Source: CAYYFX01 sp964571855 (GTDB lineage Bacteria > ARS69). Taken from it: DNA of 64,000 bases. The notes beneath the pieces were generated by a model. It searched no databases and was not told where the DNA came from. It worked only from the letters and a program-made list of their open reading frames with translations. The DNA is taken from the NCBI GenBank assembly GCA_964571855.1, contig CAZNDO010000011.1, positions 75,282 through 139,281 on the forward strand. The letters are read 5' to 3'. This document shows, piece by piece, positions 17,227-24,888 of the stretch (positions within the stretch are counted from its first letter, which is position 1; each line of letters starts with the position of its first letter). A program made the translations under genes and the position numbers.

Positions 17227-17969
17227 GGGTGCTGGCGTTCGCGGCGCATCCGGACGACGTGGAGCTGTACGCCGGCGGGCTGTGCGCCGCGCTCGCGAAG
17301 GCCGGCGCCACGCTCGCGCTCGTGGACCTGACCCGCGGGGAGCTGGGCACGCGCGGCGACGCCGGCACGCGCACGCGCGAGGCCGCCGAGGCCGCCCGCA
17401 TCCTGGGCGCCGCGTCCCGCGAGTGCCTCGACCTCCCGGACGGCGCGATCTCGTCGGCGGACGGGGAGCACGCGCGTGCCGTCGTGGAGGCGCTGCGCCG
17501 GCACCGGCCCTCGCTCGTGCTGGCGCCCTGGGACGTGGACCCGCATCCGGACCATCGCGAGACCGCGCTGCTCGTCCGGCGCGCGCGCTTCCTCGCGCGG
17601 CTGCCGAAGCTCGCGGCCGGCGGCGAGCCGTTCGCGCCCGGCCCGGTGCTCTTCTACGAGCAGAAGACGCCGTTCGAGCCGGACGTGGTCGTGGACATCG
17701 GCGCCGTGCTGGACGTGAAGCGGGCCGCGGTGCGCGCGTACGCGTCCCAGTTCACGCGAGGGCCGGGGGACCCGGCCCGCACGGAGATCTCCGAGCCGTC
17801 GTTCCACGAGGTTCTGGAGGCGCGCGCGCGCGTGCACGGCGCGCGCATCGGCGTGACCTGGGGGGAGGGCTACAAGCGCGAAGGCCCGCAGGCCGTGCTG
17901 GATCCGCGGCACCTGTTCGCGCCGTCGCCGGCGGCCGGGCCGTCCGGGCGCGGGGAGGGCGGCGCGTGA
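17223..17969 (+). CDS. bshB1: Bacillithiol biosynthesis deacetylase BshB1 (LmbE family)
   Basis: This 248-residue zinc deacetylase removes acetate from GlcNAc-malate to give glucosaminyl malate, the second step of bacillithiol synthesis. The metal site is visible as AHPDD (His9, Asp11, Asp12) and DPHPDH (His108, Asp110, His111). The block DLTRGELGTRG (residues 35-45) is diagnostic of the BshB1 subgroup rather than general LmbE proteins. ATG start overlaps the bshC stop and its stop overlaps bshA (GTGA). Gene order and overlaps make the pathway assignment strong. The C-terminal 20 residues are a low-complexity Pro/Gly tail. Confidence 0.93.
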   Translation: MRVLAFAAHPDDVELYAGGLCAALAKAGATLALVDLTRGELGTRGDAGTRTREAAEAARILGAASRECLDLPDGAISSADGEHARAVVEALRRHRPSLVLAPWDVDPHPDHRETALLVRRARFLARLPKLAAGGEPFAPGPVLFYEQKTPFEPDVVVDIGAVLDVKRAAVRAYASQFTRGPGDPARTEISEPSFHEVLEARARVHGARIGVTWGEGYKREGPQAVLDPRHLFAPSPAAGPSGRGEGGA

Positions 17970-19087
17970 GGATCGGGATGATCTGCTACGCGAGCTACGG
18001 CGGCTCGGGCATCGTGGCCACGGAGCTCGGCATCGAGCTGGCCGCGCGCGGCCACGAGGTCCACTTCATCACGAACGACGTGCCGGTGCGCATGAACCGG
18101 TTCCGGGAGAACCTGTACTTCCACCGCGTGGAGGTGGACACCTACCCGCTGTTCGCGCACGCGTCGTACTCGCTGAACCTGGCGGCGAAGATCCTGGACG
18201 TCATCCGCGGGCACGGCCTGGACCTCATCCACTCGCACTACGCCGTGCCGCACGCCACCTCGGCGTACCTCGCGAAGGAGATGTGCCCCGGCTGCCCGGT
18301 GCGCACGGTCACCACTCTGCACGGCACGGACATCACGCTGGTGGGGCTGCGCCCGTCCTTCTACGAGATCACGCGCTTCTCCATCGCGCGCAGCGACGCC
18401 GTCACCGCCGTATCGGACTGGCTGCGCCGCAAGACCCACGACAACTTCCCCGCGGTGGGCGAGATCGACGTCATCCGCAACTTCGTGGACGCGGAGCGCT
18501 TCCGGCCCCGCCCGGACGAGCGCGCGCGCCGCCCGTGGACCCGCCCGGGCGAGTTCGTGATCATGCACGCGTCGAACTTCCGGCCGGTGAAGAACGTGCC
18601 CACGATCCTGGAGGTCTTCCGGCGTCTGCTGGAGAGGTACCCCGTGCGCCTGCTGATGGTGGGCGACGGCCCGGAGCTGCCCGCCGCGGAGGAGCAGGCG
18701 CGCCGCTCCGGCGTCGACCACGCGGTGCACTTCCTCGGCGCGCAGGAGTACCTGGAGGATCTCCTCCCGCTGGCCGACGCGTTCCTGCTGCCCTCCGAGC
18801 ACGAAAGCTTCGGTCTCGCCGCGCTGGAGGCGATGAGCTGCGGCGTGGCGGTGTGCGCCACGAACGAGGGCGGCACGCGCGAGATCATCCGGCACGGCGA
18901 GAACGGCCTCGTGCACGCGCCGCGGGACGTGGACGGCATGGTCGCTAGCCTCGGGGCCCTGTTCGACGACCCGGCGCGCCTCGAGCGGATCGCCGAGGCC
19001 GGACGGCGGACCGCGGTGGAGGAGTTCACCGTGGAGTCGGCCGTGGCGCGGTACCTCTCGGTGTACGAGGAGGCGCTGTCGCGATGA
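17966..19087 (+). CDS. bshA: L-malate N-acetylglucosaminyltransferase BshA
   Basis: BshA makes GlcNAc-malate from UDP-GlcNAc and L-malate, the first step of bacillithiol synthesis. The 373-residue protein is a GT4-fold retaining glycosyltransferase of typical length. It opens IGMICYASYGGSGIVATELG, with the GlcNAc-binding glycine loop. Next come HFITNDVPVRM, the IHSHYAVPHA element, and the donor-site signature SEHESFGLAALEAMSCGVAV with the conserved E-x7-E pair. GTG start overlaps the bshB1 stop. With bshC and bshB1 it makes a complete three-enzyme bacillithiol pathway in one 3.5-kb operon. Confidence 0.94.
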   Translation: MRIGMICYASYGGSGIVATELGIELAARGHEVHFITNDVPVRMNRFRENLYFHRVEVDTYPLFAHASYSLNLAAKILDVIRGHGLDLIHSHYAVPHATSAYLAKEMCPGCPVRTVTTLHGTDITLVGLRPSFYEITRFSIARSDAVTAVSDWLRRKTHDNFPAVGEIDVIRNFVDAERFRPRPDERARRPWTRPGEFVIMHASNFRPVKNVPTILEVFRRLLERYPVRLLMVGDGPELPAAEEQARRSGVDHAVHFLGAQEYLEDLLPLADAFLLPSEHESFGLAALEAMSCGVAVCATNEGGTREIIRHGENGLVHAPRDVDGMVASLGALFDDPARLERIAEAGRRTAVEEFTVESAVARYLSVYEEALSR

Positions 19088-19115
19088 GCGGACGGCGGCG
19101 GCGGCGGATCCCGCG

Positions 19116-19955
19116 ATGACCTTCGTGGAGTCCCCGCTCGAACTCCGCAACGACGAGGACCTCCCGGTCCGGGCCGACGTGTGCGTGCCGGACGGGGAAG
19201 GGCCGTTCCCGGTCGTGGTGATCGTGCACGGGTTCAAGGGCTTCAAGGACTGGGGGATGTTCCCGCCCACGGCGCACCGGCTCGCGGGGCGCGGCATCGC
19301 GAGCGTGCGCATGAACGTCTCGTGCAACGGCATCGGGGAGGATCCGGTGCAGTTCACGGAGCTGGAGCGCTTCGCCCGCAACACGCCCGGGCGCGAGGTC
19401 GCGGACGTGCGCCTGGTCCTGGACGCGATCGCCCGGGGCACCGCCGGCGCTTCCGTGGATGCGGCGCGGATCGGCCTGCTCGGCCACAGCCGCGGCGGCG
19501 GCACGGTCCTTCTCGCGGCCGCGCGCGCCGGCCTCGTGCGCGCGGTCGTGACCTGGGCGTCGATCGCCTCGTTCCAGCGCACCACGGACCGGGCGAAGCA
19601 GGAGTGGCGCGCGCGCGGCCGGCTCGACGTGCCGAACGCGCGCACCGGGCAGACGATGTGGATGGACGTGTCGGTGCTGGACGACCTCGAGGCGAATGCC
19701 GCGGCCTACGATCTGGAGACGGCGTGCGGCGCGCTGCGCGTCCCGTACCTCGCGCTGCACGGCGACCTGGACGAGGCGGTGGACCCGTCCGAGTCCGAGC
19801 GTCTCGCGGCGTGGTGCTCGAGCCCGGTCAAGGAGCTGCGCCGCGTGCCGCGCACCGGGCACACGTTCGGCGCGGTCCACCCGTGGGCGGGTCCCACGCC
19901 CGCATGGGACCGCGTGGCCGACGCCACCGCGGGCTGGTTCGTGGACCACCTGTAG
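19116..19955 (+). CDS. Alpha/beta hydrolase (dienelactone-hydrolase-like)
   Basis: The 279-residue protein has the alpha/beta hydrolase core. The nucleophile elbow is GHSRGG (Ser125). The acid is probably in LHGDLDEAVDP (about 211-221) and the base histidine in RTGHTFGAVHP (about 247-257). An oxyanion-hole HGFKGFKDWG precedes. The substrate is unknown; the family includes carboxylesterases, peptidases and dienelactone hydrolases. It starts 28 bases after bshA and may be cotranscribed with the bacillithiol genes. A role in processing thiol conjugates is only a guess from position. Confidence 0.8.
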   Translation: MTFVESPLELRNDEDLPVRADVCVPDGEGPFPVVVIVHGFKGFKDWGMFPPTAHRLAGRGIASVRMNVSCNGIGEDPVQFTELERFARNTPGREVADVRLVLDAIARGTAGASVDAARIGLLGHSRGGGTVLLAAARAGLVRAVVTWASIASFQRTTDRAKQEWRARGRLDVPNARTGQTMWMDVSVLDDLEANAAAYDLETACGALRVPYLALHGDLDEAVDPSESERLAAWCSSPVKELRRVPRTGHTFGAVHPWAGPTPAWDRVADATAGWFVDHL

Positions 19956-20012
19956 ACGCCGTGCCCGCCGCCGCCCCGTCCCGGGGAGGCGCAGCTCCCG
20001 CGGGGGGACGCG

Positions 20013-20414
20013 CTACCCCGCGTCCTTCTCCAGGTCGAGCGCGCACGAGTTGATGCAGTAGCGCTGCCCGCCCGGGCCGGGGCCGTCCGGGAAGACGTGG
20101 CCGAGGTGCGCGTCGCAGCGCGCGCACGTGACCTCGATGCGGCGCATCCCGTGCGAGAGGTCCTCGGCGAGGTGCACGCGCGAGGGATCCATCGCCTCGG
20201 TGAAGCTGGGCCACCCGGAGCCGGAGTCGAACTTCGTCTCCGACCGGAACAGCTCCTGGCCGCAGCAGATGCAGCGGTACGTGCCGGGCTCCTTCGTGTC
20301 GGTGTACGCGCCCGCGAACGCGCGCTCCGTTCCCTTCCGGCGCGTGACCTCGTACTGCTGCGGGGTGAGCGCCTCGCGCCACTCCCGGTCCGTCCGGACC
20401 ACCTTGTCGCTCAT
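20013..20414 (-). CDS. msrB: Peptide-methionine (R)-S-oxide reductase MsrB
   Basis: MsrB repairs oxidised protein methionine (R-sulfoxide). The 133-residue protein is full length. The structural zinc site is the pair C48-x2-C51 and C97-x2-C100, the substrate region is GSGWPSF, and the catalytic cysteine is C120 in RYCINS. That position is selenocysteine in some animal MsrBs but is cysteine here. The ATG at 20,414 gives the normal N-terminus. It is transcribed convergently with the bacillithiol operon; the two share a thiol-redox theme. Confidence 0.95.
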   Translation of the reverse strand: MSDKVVRTDREWREALTPQQYEVTRRKGTERAFAGAYTDTKEPGTYRCICCGQELFRSETKFDSGSGWPSFTEAMDPSRVHLAEDLSHGMRRIEVTCARCDAHLGHVFPDGPGPGGQRYCINSCALDLEKDAG

Positions 20415-20654
20415 CGATCCTCCGTTCCTGCCGCTCCGGGGTGCGCGTCGTGCCGCGGGCCGGAGGCTTCCCGTGCCGCGGGCCGGCGGCCTGTCGTGCC
20501 CGCGGGCGGGGCGATCCTCGGGACGGCCACCGACTCGGATGCGTCCGGGGGACCGGCGGTTTCGCGCGTTCGGGTCCGCACGATCGGGTCCGCAGCCTTG
20601 CCGCTCCCGGGGGCGGGAGTTACCATCCTGGGCCATCCTCACCGGGGACCGGAC

Positions 20655-22013
20655 ATGGACAGGAACGCCGCTCGCCGCGCCATCCTCGGGGCCGCGCTCG
20701 GGCTGCTGGCGGCGTCACGCGCCGCCATGGCCGCCCCCGAGGTCCCGAACCCCTCGGCCTTCGGCGCCGCCCTGGAGGCGGCGCTTCCCGCCGGGGCGGC
20801 GGCGGTCGATCGGCTCTGGGCGCCGGACGCCCGGGACGAGTCCCGCCGCATGATGGACATCCGCACGTCCGCGATGTTCCTGTGGACGGACGTCCGCGTC
20901 GAGACGGAGTCCGTGCGCGAGTTGCGGTCCGCCCCGGACGGCGCGGCGCGCGCGGCGGTGGTGACCCGCACCCACGGCACGGCCACGTGGCGCGGCGCCG
21001 CCTGGGGCGTGGCGCAGTCCTTCTGGACGCTGCAGACGGACGAGCGGCAGGAGTCGAATCCGGTCGTGCGCCGCGAGGAGTGGGCGCTGGAGCGGCGCGG
21101 CGACGCGTGGCTCGTGATCGAGCGACGCGAGCTCGGGGTGCTGGACCTCCTGGACGTGCGGCTCACGGTGGACGCGTACCCGGGCCAGGATGCGCTGCTG
21201 GTGGAAGGCGCGTACTACGTCCGCGCGCTGGCGGACTCGGTGCGCTTCGTCCGCTTCCTCCTGGATCGCCGCGCCGCCGTGTACGACCTGCGCGTGGACG
21301 GCCGGCTCGCCCCGGTGGTGCGCGGCAACGAACTCGGTTCGCTGGGGCTGGGCGGGTTCAGCCCGGAGCTGGAGTCCTCGTTCGAGTTCCCCGAGCCGCT
21401 CGCGAGCGGGGAGGAGGCGCTCGTCACGTTCCGCCTCCGGTCCCCGCTCGTGCACATGTCGGAGCCGGGGTATGTCACCTCGCTTCCCCTCACGGAGGGG
21501 GCGTTCCGCGAGCGGCTGTGGATGCCGGTCCTGCGACCCGCGCGCGCCGCCGCGCCGGACTCCTCGGAGATCGAGGTCGCCCTGCGCTGGCCACGCGGCG
21601 TCTTCGATCGCGCGGGGGTCGCCGCGCCGTCGTCGTGGACGGCGGCCACCGGATCGGGCGAGGAGACGGGCTCGGTGGTCGCGTCGTGGTCCGGGGACGT
21701 GCGCGACGTGGACTTCGCCCTGCTCGCCGCCGGCGTGGAGCTGCCGGGCGCGCTGGCGCGGTGGATCCCGGGCGGGCCCGGCGTCCCCGCCCGGCTGCAG
21801 CGCGCGGATCCGCCGCCTGCCTCCGCGCTGCGGGTCGGTCGAAGGGAACGCGCGGCAGTGCTCGCGCCGCTGCTCGCCACGACCGAGGCGTCGCGGGACC
21901 TGGGCACGGAGCTCCAGGAGCTCCTGCCGCTGGACGACGACCTGATGGACGAGCTGTTCGACGACTCGGCGACCGACGCCGAGCGCGGCGCGGACGATCG
22001 CGCGGCCAACTAG
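20655..22013 (+). CDS. Secreted protein of unknown function, possible Tat substrate
   Basis: The 452-residue product starts at ATG 20,655 with an ARRAIL element followed by a hydrophobic stretch and an AMA-A cleavage site, resembling a twin-arginine signal peptide. The mature part is rich in beta strands. A segment around residues 180-300 recalls the non-catalytic beta-sandwich N-domain of M1-family peptidases, but no HExxH motif or other active site is present. The last 60 residues are acidic and Leu-rich. No family is recognised with confidence. A 17-base palindromic spacer (CTCCCG/CGGGAG) sits between weak -35 and -10 candidates at 20,597-20,625. Confidence 0.65.
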   Translation: MDRNAARRAILGAALGLLAASRAAMAAPEVPNPSAFGAALEAALPAGAAAVDRLWAPDARDESRRMMDIRTSAMFLWTDVRVETESVRELRSAPDGAARAAVVTRTHGTATWRGAAWGVAQSFWTLQTDERQESNPVVRREEWALERRGDAWLVIERRELGVLDLLDVRLTVDAYPGQDALLVEGAYYVRALADSVRFVRFLLDRRAAVYDLRVDGRLAPVVRGNELGSLGLGGFSPELESSFEFPEPLASGEEALVTFRLRSPLVHMSEPGYVTSLPLTEGAFRERLWMPVLRPARAAAPDSSEIEVALRWPRGVFDRAGVAAPSSWTAATGSGEETGSVVASWSGDVRDVDFALLAAGVELPGALARWIPGGPGVPARLQRADPPPASALRVGRRERAAVLAPLLATTEASRDLGTELQELLPLDDDLMDELFDDSATDAERGADDRAAN

Positions 22014-22024
22014 GCGGATTCCCG

Positions 22025-22774
22025 TTGGAGCCCACGGAGTATCGGCGACTCCGCGAGGAGGAGCGGGACTACTGGTGGCACGTCGGACGGCGGGCGATGC
22101 TGGCCGCGATGCTGCGGCGGGGCGTGCCGCCCGACGCGGCGCGCCGCGGCCTCGACATCGGCTGCGGGACGGGCGCGAACTTCGGGTTGCTGGCCCCGTA
22201 CGGACGCTTCTTCGGCACCGAGATCGTCCGCGAGGCGTGCGCCGACGGGCCGGAGATCCCGCCGCGGCCGGTCGTGCTGGCGCGGGGCGAGCAGCTCCCG
22301 TTCGCGGACGGATCGCTCGGCCTGTGCACGATGTTCGACGTGCTCGAGCACGTGGCCGCGGAGGACCGGTTGCTGCGCGACGTGCACCGCGTGCTGCAGC
22401 CGGGGGGGAAGCTGCTGATCTCGGTGCCCGCGTACGCATTCCTGTGGAGCGACCACGACGTGAGCCTGCACCATCACCGTCGCTACGTGCGCGGCATGCT
22501 GCGCGACTCGCTCGTGCGCAACGGCTTCCGCCCGGAGCGCATCACGTACGCCATGGCGTCCATCCTGCTTCCGGTGGCCGTGGTGCGTTGGGCTTCCAGG
22601 CTGCGGCCCCGGCGCGGCGCGCCGCGGTCCACCTACGTGCGGACGCCGGAGCCGCTCAACTCGTGGCTCGCCGCCGTGCTTCGCGCGGAGGCCGCGTGGC
22701 TCCGGCGGGCGGATCTCCCGTTCGGCACGTCGGTGATGGCCCTGGCCGAACGGCCCTCGGCGGAGCGGCCATGA
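22025..22774 (+). CDS. Class I SAM-dependent methyltransferase
   Basis: The 249-residue protein carries SAM motif I LDIGCGTGANF (about 41-51), the acidic FGTEIV and a post-motif FDVLEHV (about 104-110). LQPGGKLLISVPAY (about 124-137) is the usual motif III of the Methyltransf_11/23 families. The ending with RTPEPLNSWLAAVLRAEA and hydrophobic segments (about 180-235) is common in methyltransferases near membrane glycan genes. The TTG start is chosen because AGGCGGA lies 6-7 bases upstream and no ATG/GTG fits. Its stop overlaps pdxH (ATGA). Substrate unknown; it may act on a lipid or glycan. Confidence 0.8.
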   Translation: MEPTEYRRLREEERDYWWHVGRRAMLAAMLRRGVPPDAARRGLDIGCGTGANFGLLAPYGRFFGTEIVREACADGPEIPPRPVVLARGEQLPFADGSLGLCTMFDVLEHVAAEDRLLRDVHRVLQPGGKLLISVPAYAFLWSDHDVSLHHHRRYVRGMLRDSLVRNGFRPERITYAMASILLPVAVVRWASRLRPRRGAPRSTYVRTPEPLNSWLAAVLRAEAAWLRRADLPFGTSVMALAERPSAERP

Positions 22775-23370
22775 CGAGGAGGCCCGTGCCGCTGCCCGCG
22801 GAAGTCGTGCGCCGGTTCCGTGCCCTGCAGGAGCGCGCCGCGAGGACCGACCTGCCCGAGCCCACGGCGGTGATCCTGGCCACCGCGGACGCGAGCGGCC
22901 GCCCGTCCACGCGCGCGGTGCTGCTCAAGGCCTTCGACGAACACGGATTCGTCTTCTACACGAACCTGGAGAGCCGCAAGGCCCACCAGCTCCGGGACAA
23001 CCCGCGGGCCGCCCTCACCTTCTACTGGCCGCCGCTCGGCGAGCAGGTGCACGTGGAGGGGGACGTGGAATCGGTGACCGACGCCGAGGCCGACGCGTAC
23101 TTCGCCACGCGCCCCCGCGAGAGCCGCCTGGGGGCCTGGGCCTCCCGCCAGTCCGCTCCGCTCTCGTCCCGCTGGCGCCTCCTCCGCGACGTGGTCGCGG
23201 CTGCCCGCCGCTTCGGCGCCGGCCCGATCCCGCGACCGCCGTTCTGGTCGGGATTCCGGGTGCTGCCGGACCGGGTGGAGTTCTGGAAGTCCGGGATGCA
23301 CCGGCTGCACTCGCGGGACGAGTGGGTGCTGGAGTCCTCCACCTGGACCTCCCGCCACCTGTATCCCTGA
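22771..23370 (+). CDS. pdxH: Pyridoxamine/pyridoxine 5'-phosphate oxidase
   Basis: The 199-residue FMN enzyme oxidises pyridoxine or pyridoxamine 5'-phosphate to pyridoxal phosphate (vitamin B6 synthesis and salvage). The FMN-binding region is clear: RPSTRAVLLKAFDEHGFVFY (about 40-59), then TNLESRKAHQL. Downstream come ALTFYWPPLGEQVHVEG, FWSGFRVLP, VEFWKSG and RLHSRDEW, in the order of the PdxH family. The C-terminal WTSRHLYP resembles the standard R-L-x-P end. ATG overlaps the methyltransferase stop. Confidence 0.94.
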   Translation: MTRRPVPLPAEVVRRFRALQERAARTDLPEPTAVILATADASGRPSTRAVLLKAFDEHGFVFYTNLESRKAHQLRDNPRAALTFYWPPLGEQVHVEGDVESVTDAEADAYFATRPRESRLGAWASRQSAPLSSRWRLLRDVVAAARRFGAGPIPRPPFWSGFRVLPDRVEFWKSGMHRLHSRDEWVLESSTWTSRHLYP

Positions 23371-23510
23371 CCCTGTGGTTCGCAGATTGTGGAACACGGG
23401 CCCCAATGCGTTATTCAGCAACGAGTTGGAGCGTCTGCCTCGCGGGGCGCTCGAAGTCCTTGGACGATCGGAGGTTGGCCGCGTCCATCCACAATCTCCG
23501 CAGCACAACG
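23371..23510. repeat. Palindromic intergenic repeat, copy 2 (MITE-like)
   Basis: The inverted arms (about 23,373-23,395 and 23,486-23,510) both carry AGATTGTGGA and match the arms of the unit at 14,199-14,346. The internal AAGTCCTTG and the spacing to the right arm are also conserved, whereas the middle has diverged. Like copy 1 it begins directly after a stop codon (pdxH). Confidence 0.75.
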
Positions 23511-23516
23511 AAAGGC

Positions 23517-23545
23517 TTCCCATCCGGGCGGGGTTCGGATATCTT
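23517..23545 (+). promoter_or_regulatory. Candidate tRNA-Leu promoter
   Basis: TTCCCA (23,517-23,522) and TATCTT (23,540-23,545) with a 17-base spacer end 12 bases before the mature tRNA. Each hexamer matches consensus at four of six positions. Confidence 0.45.
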
Positions 23546-23557
23546 GCCGTCCCGCTT

Positions 23558-23644
23558 GCCGAAGTGGTGAAACTGGTAGACGCGCACGGTTCAGGGCCGT
23601 GTGGGGGAAACCCCGTGTGGGTTCGAATCCCACCTTCGGCACCA
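23558..23644 (+). tRNA. tRNA-Leu (anticodon CAG)
   Basis: The acceptor arms GCCGAAG and CTTCGGC pair, the anticodon stem CACGG/CCGTG encloses TTCAGGG (anticodon CAG), and a long variable arm (GTGGGGGAAACCCCGT) marks a class II tRNA. TTCGAAT T-loop and an encoded 3' CCA (23,642-23,644) are present. Confidence 0.97.
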
Positions 23645-23712
23645 GATTCTCGAGGAGGGCGGCGGTTCCGTCGGCGCCGGCACCGGGGCGGACCGGTTCC
23701 AGGAGGAACGCG

Positions 23713-24888
23713 ATGGGCCTCGTCGGGTTCGCCCGGGCCGCGCTGCCCGTCCTCGTCGGCCTGTTCGGCTTCTTCACCCCGTTCAGCATCGCCGGGGCCC
23801 ACATCAGCCTGGGCCTCGCGGTCTTCATCCTGCTCCTGGATCCCGACGCGCGCGCGAAGGCGGTCGCGCTGGTCCGGGATCCGCTCGCGGCTCCGGTGGC
23901 GGCGTGGGTCGTCGTCAGCGTCCTGGCCGCGGTCTTCGCTCTGGATCCCGGCGGGTCCCTCGGGAAGCTGAAGAAGCTCGCGCTGCTGCCGCTGCTGGTC
24001 GTGGCCGCGCAGCCCCTGGTGCGGCGGCGATTGCGTGCCGTTCTCGGCGTGTTGATCGCGTCCGCGGCCATCGTGTCGGCGTGGGGCCTCGCGGTGCACT
24101 TCGCCCAGGGCGGCGGGCTCGAGGCGCGGCTCCGCGGGATCTCCGGCTTCTACATGACGGTTGCGGGGATCCTCATGGTCGTGGGGCTCGTGGCGGTGGC
24201 GGAGTTCGTGGCGGCGCTGAAGGATCCGCACCCGCGCCGCATCGCCTTCCTCTCCATCTGCGGCGCGCTCATCCTGGCCGCGCTCCTGGCCACGTACACG
24301 CGCGGGTCCTGGCTCGGGTTCGCGGCCGGCGTGCTGTGGCTGCTGCGCCGGCGATGGGCCGTGCTCGCGGGGATCGGCATCGGGGTCGCGCTGCTCTTCG
24401 TGATCGGGCCGCCCGACATCCGTGATCGCGTGGCCTCGGTGACCGACCCTTCGCACCCGCGCAACGTGGAGCGCGTCCTCATCTGGAAGCACGGCCTCGG
24501 CCTCGTGGCGGAGCGCCCGCTCACGGGTCTCGGGCTCGTCATCCCGAAGGACCGCATGGACGAGGAGGTCGTCACGCCCCAGGGACGCTTCCACGTGCAC
24601 AGCCACATGCACAACGCCTACCTGCAGGTCGCGGTGTCCATGGGGATCCCGGCGCTGGTGGTCTTCGTGTGGCTGCTCGTCGCCTTCTTCCGGCTCGGAC
24701 GCCGCGCGGCGCGCGGGTGGATCCGGAACCTCTGGGAGGAGGGGCTGGTGAGCGCCTACCCGGCCGTCGTGGTGGCGCTGGCGGTGAACGGGCTGTTCGA
24801 GTGGAACTTCGGGGACTCCGAGGTGCTCGGCCTCTTCTACTTCGTCTCGGGACTCGTGCTCGGGATCGCCACGGAGCCGGAGCGCTGA
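23713..24888 (+). CDS. O-antigen ligase/polymerase-type membrane protein
   Basis: The 391-residue integral membrane protein has about ten to twelve hydrophobic segments. A large periplasmic loop (about 235-310) contains the Wzy_C-type signature: HSHMHNAYLQVAVSMGIPAL follows an R-x3-WKHGL segment. The short TYTRGSWLG motif before it is also typical. Such proteins join or polymerise lipid-linked glycans in the outer leaflet of the inner membrane (WaaL/Wzy). A perfect AGGAGG lies six bases before the ATG. The next gene begins at its stop codon. Confidence 0.85.
   Translation: MGLVGFARAALPVLVGLFGFFTPFSIAGAHISLGLAVFILLLDPDARAKAVALVRDPLAAPVAAWVVVSVLAAVFALDPGGSLGKLKKLALLPLLVVAAQPLVRRRLRAVLGVLIASAAIVSAWGLAVHFAQGGGLEARLRGISGFYMTVAGILMVVGLVAVAEFVAALKDPHPRRIAFLSICGALILAALLATYTRGSWLGFAAGVLWLLRRRWAVLAGIGIGVALLFVIGPPDIRDRVASVTDPSHPRNVERVLIWKHGLGLVAERPLTGLGLVIPKDRMDEEVVTPQGRFHVHSHMHNAYLQVAVSMGIPALVVFVWLLVAFFRLGRRAARGWIRNLWEEGLVSAYPAVVVALAVNGLFEWNFGDSEVLGLFYFVSGLVLGIATEPER

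Noticed and set aside
20013..20414. MsrB as a third selenoprotein
   Set aside because: Its catalytic position is an ordinary cysteine codon and no in-frame UGA is present.
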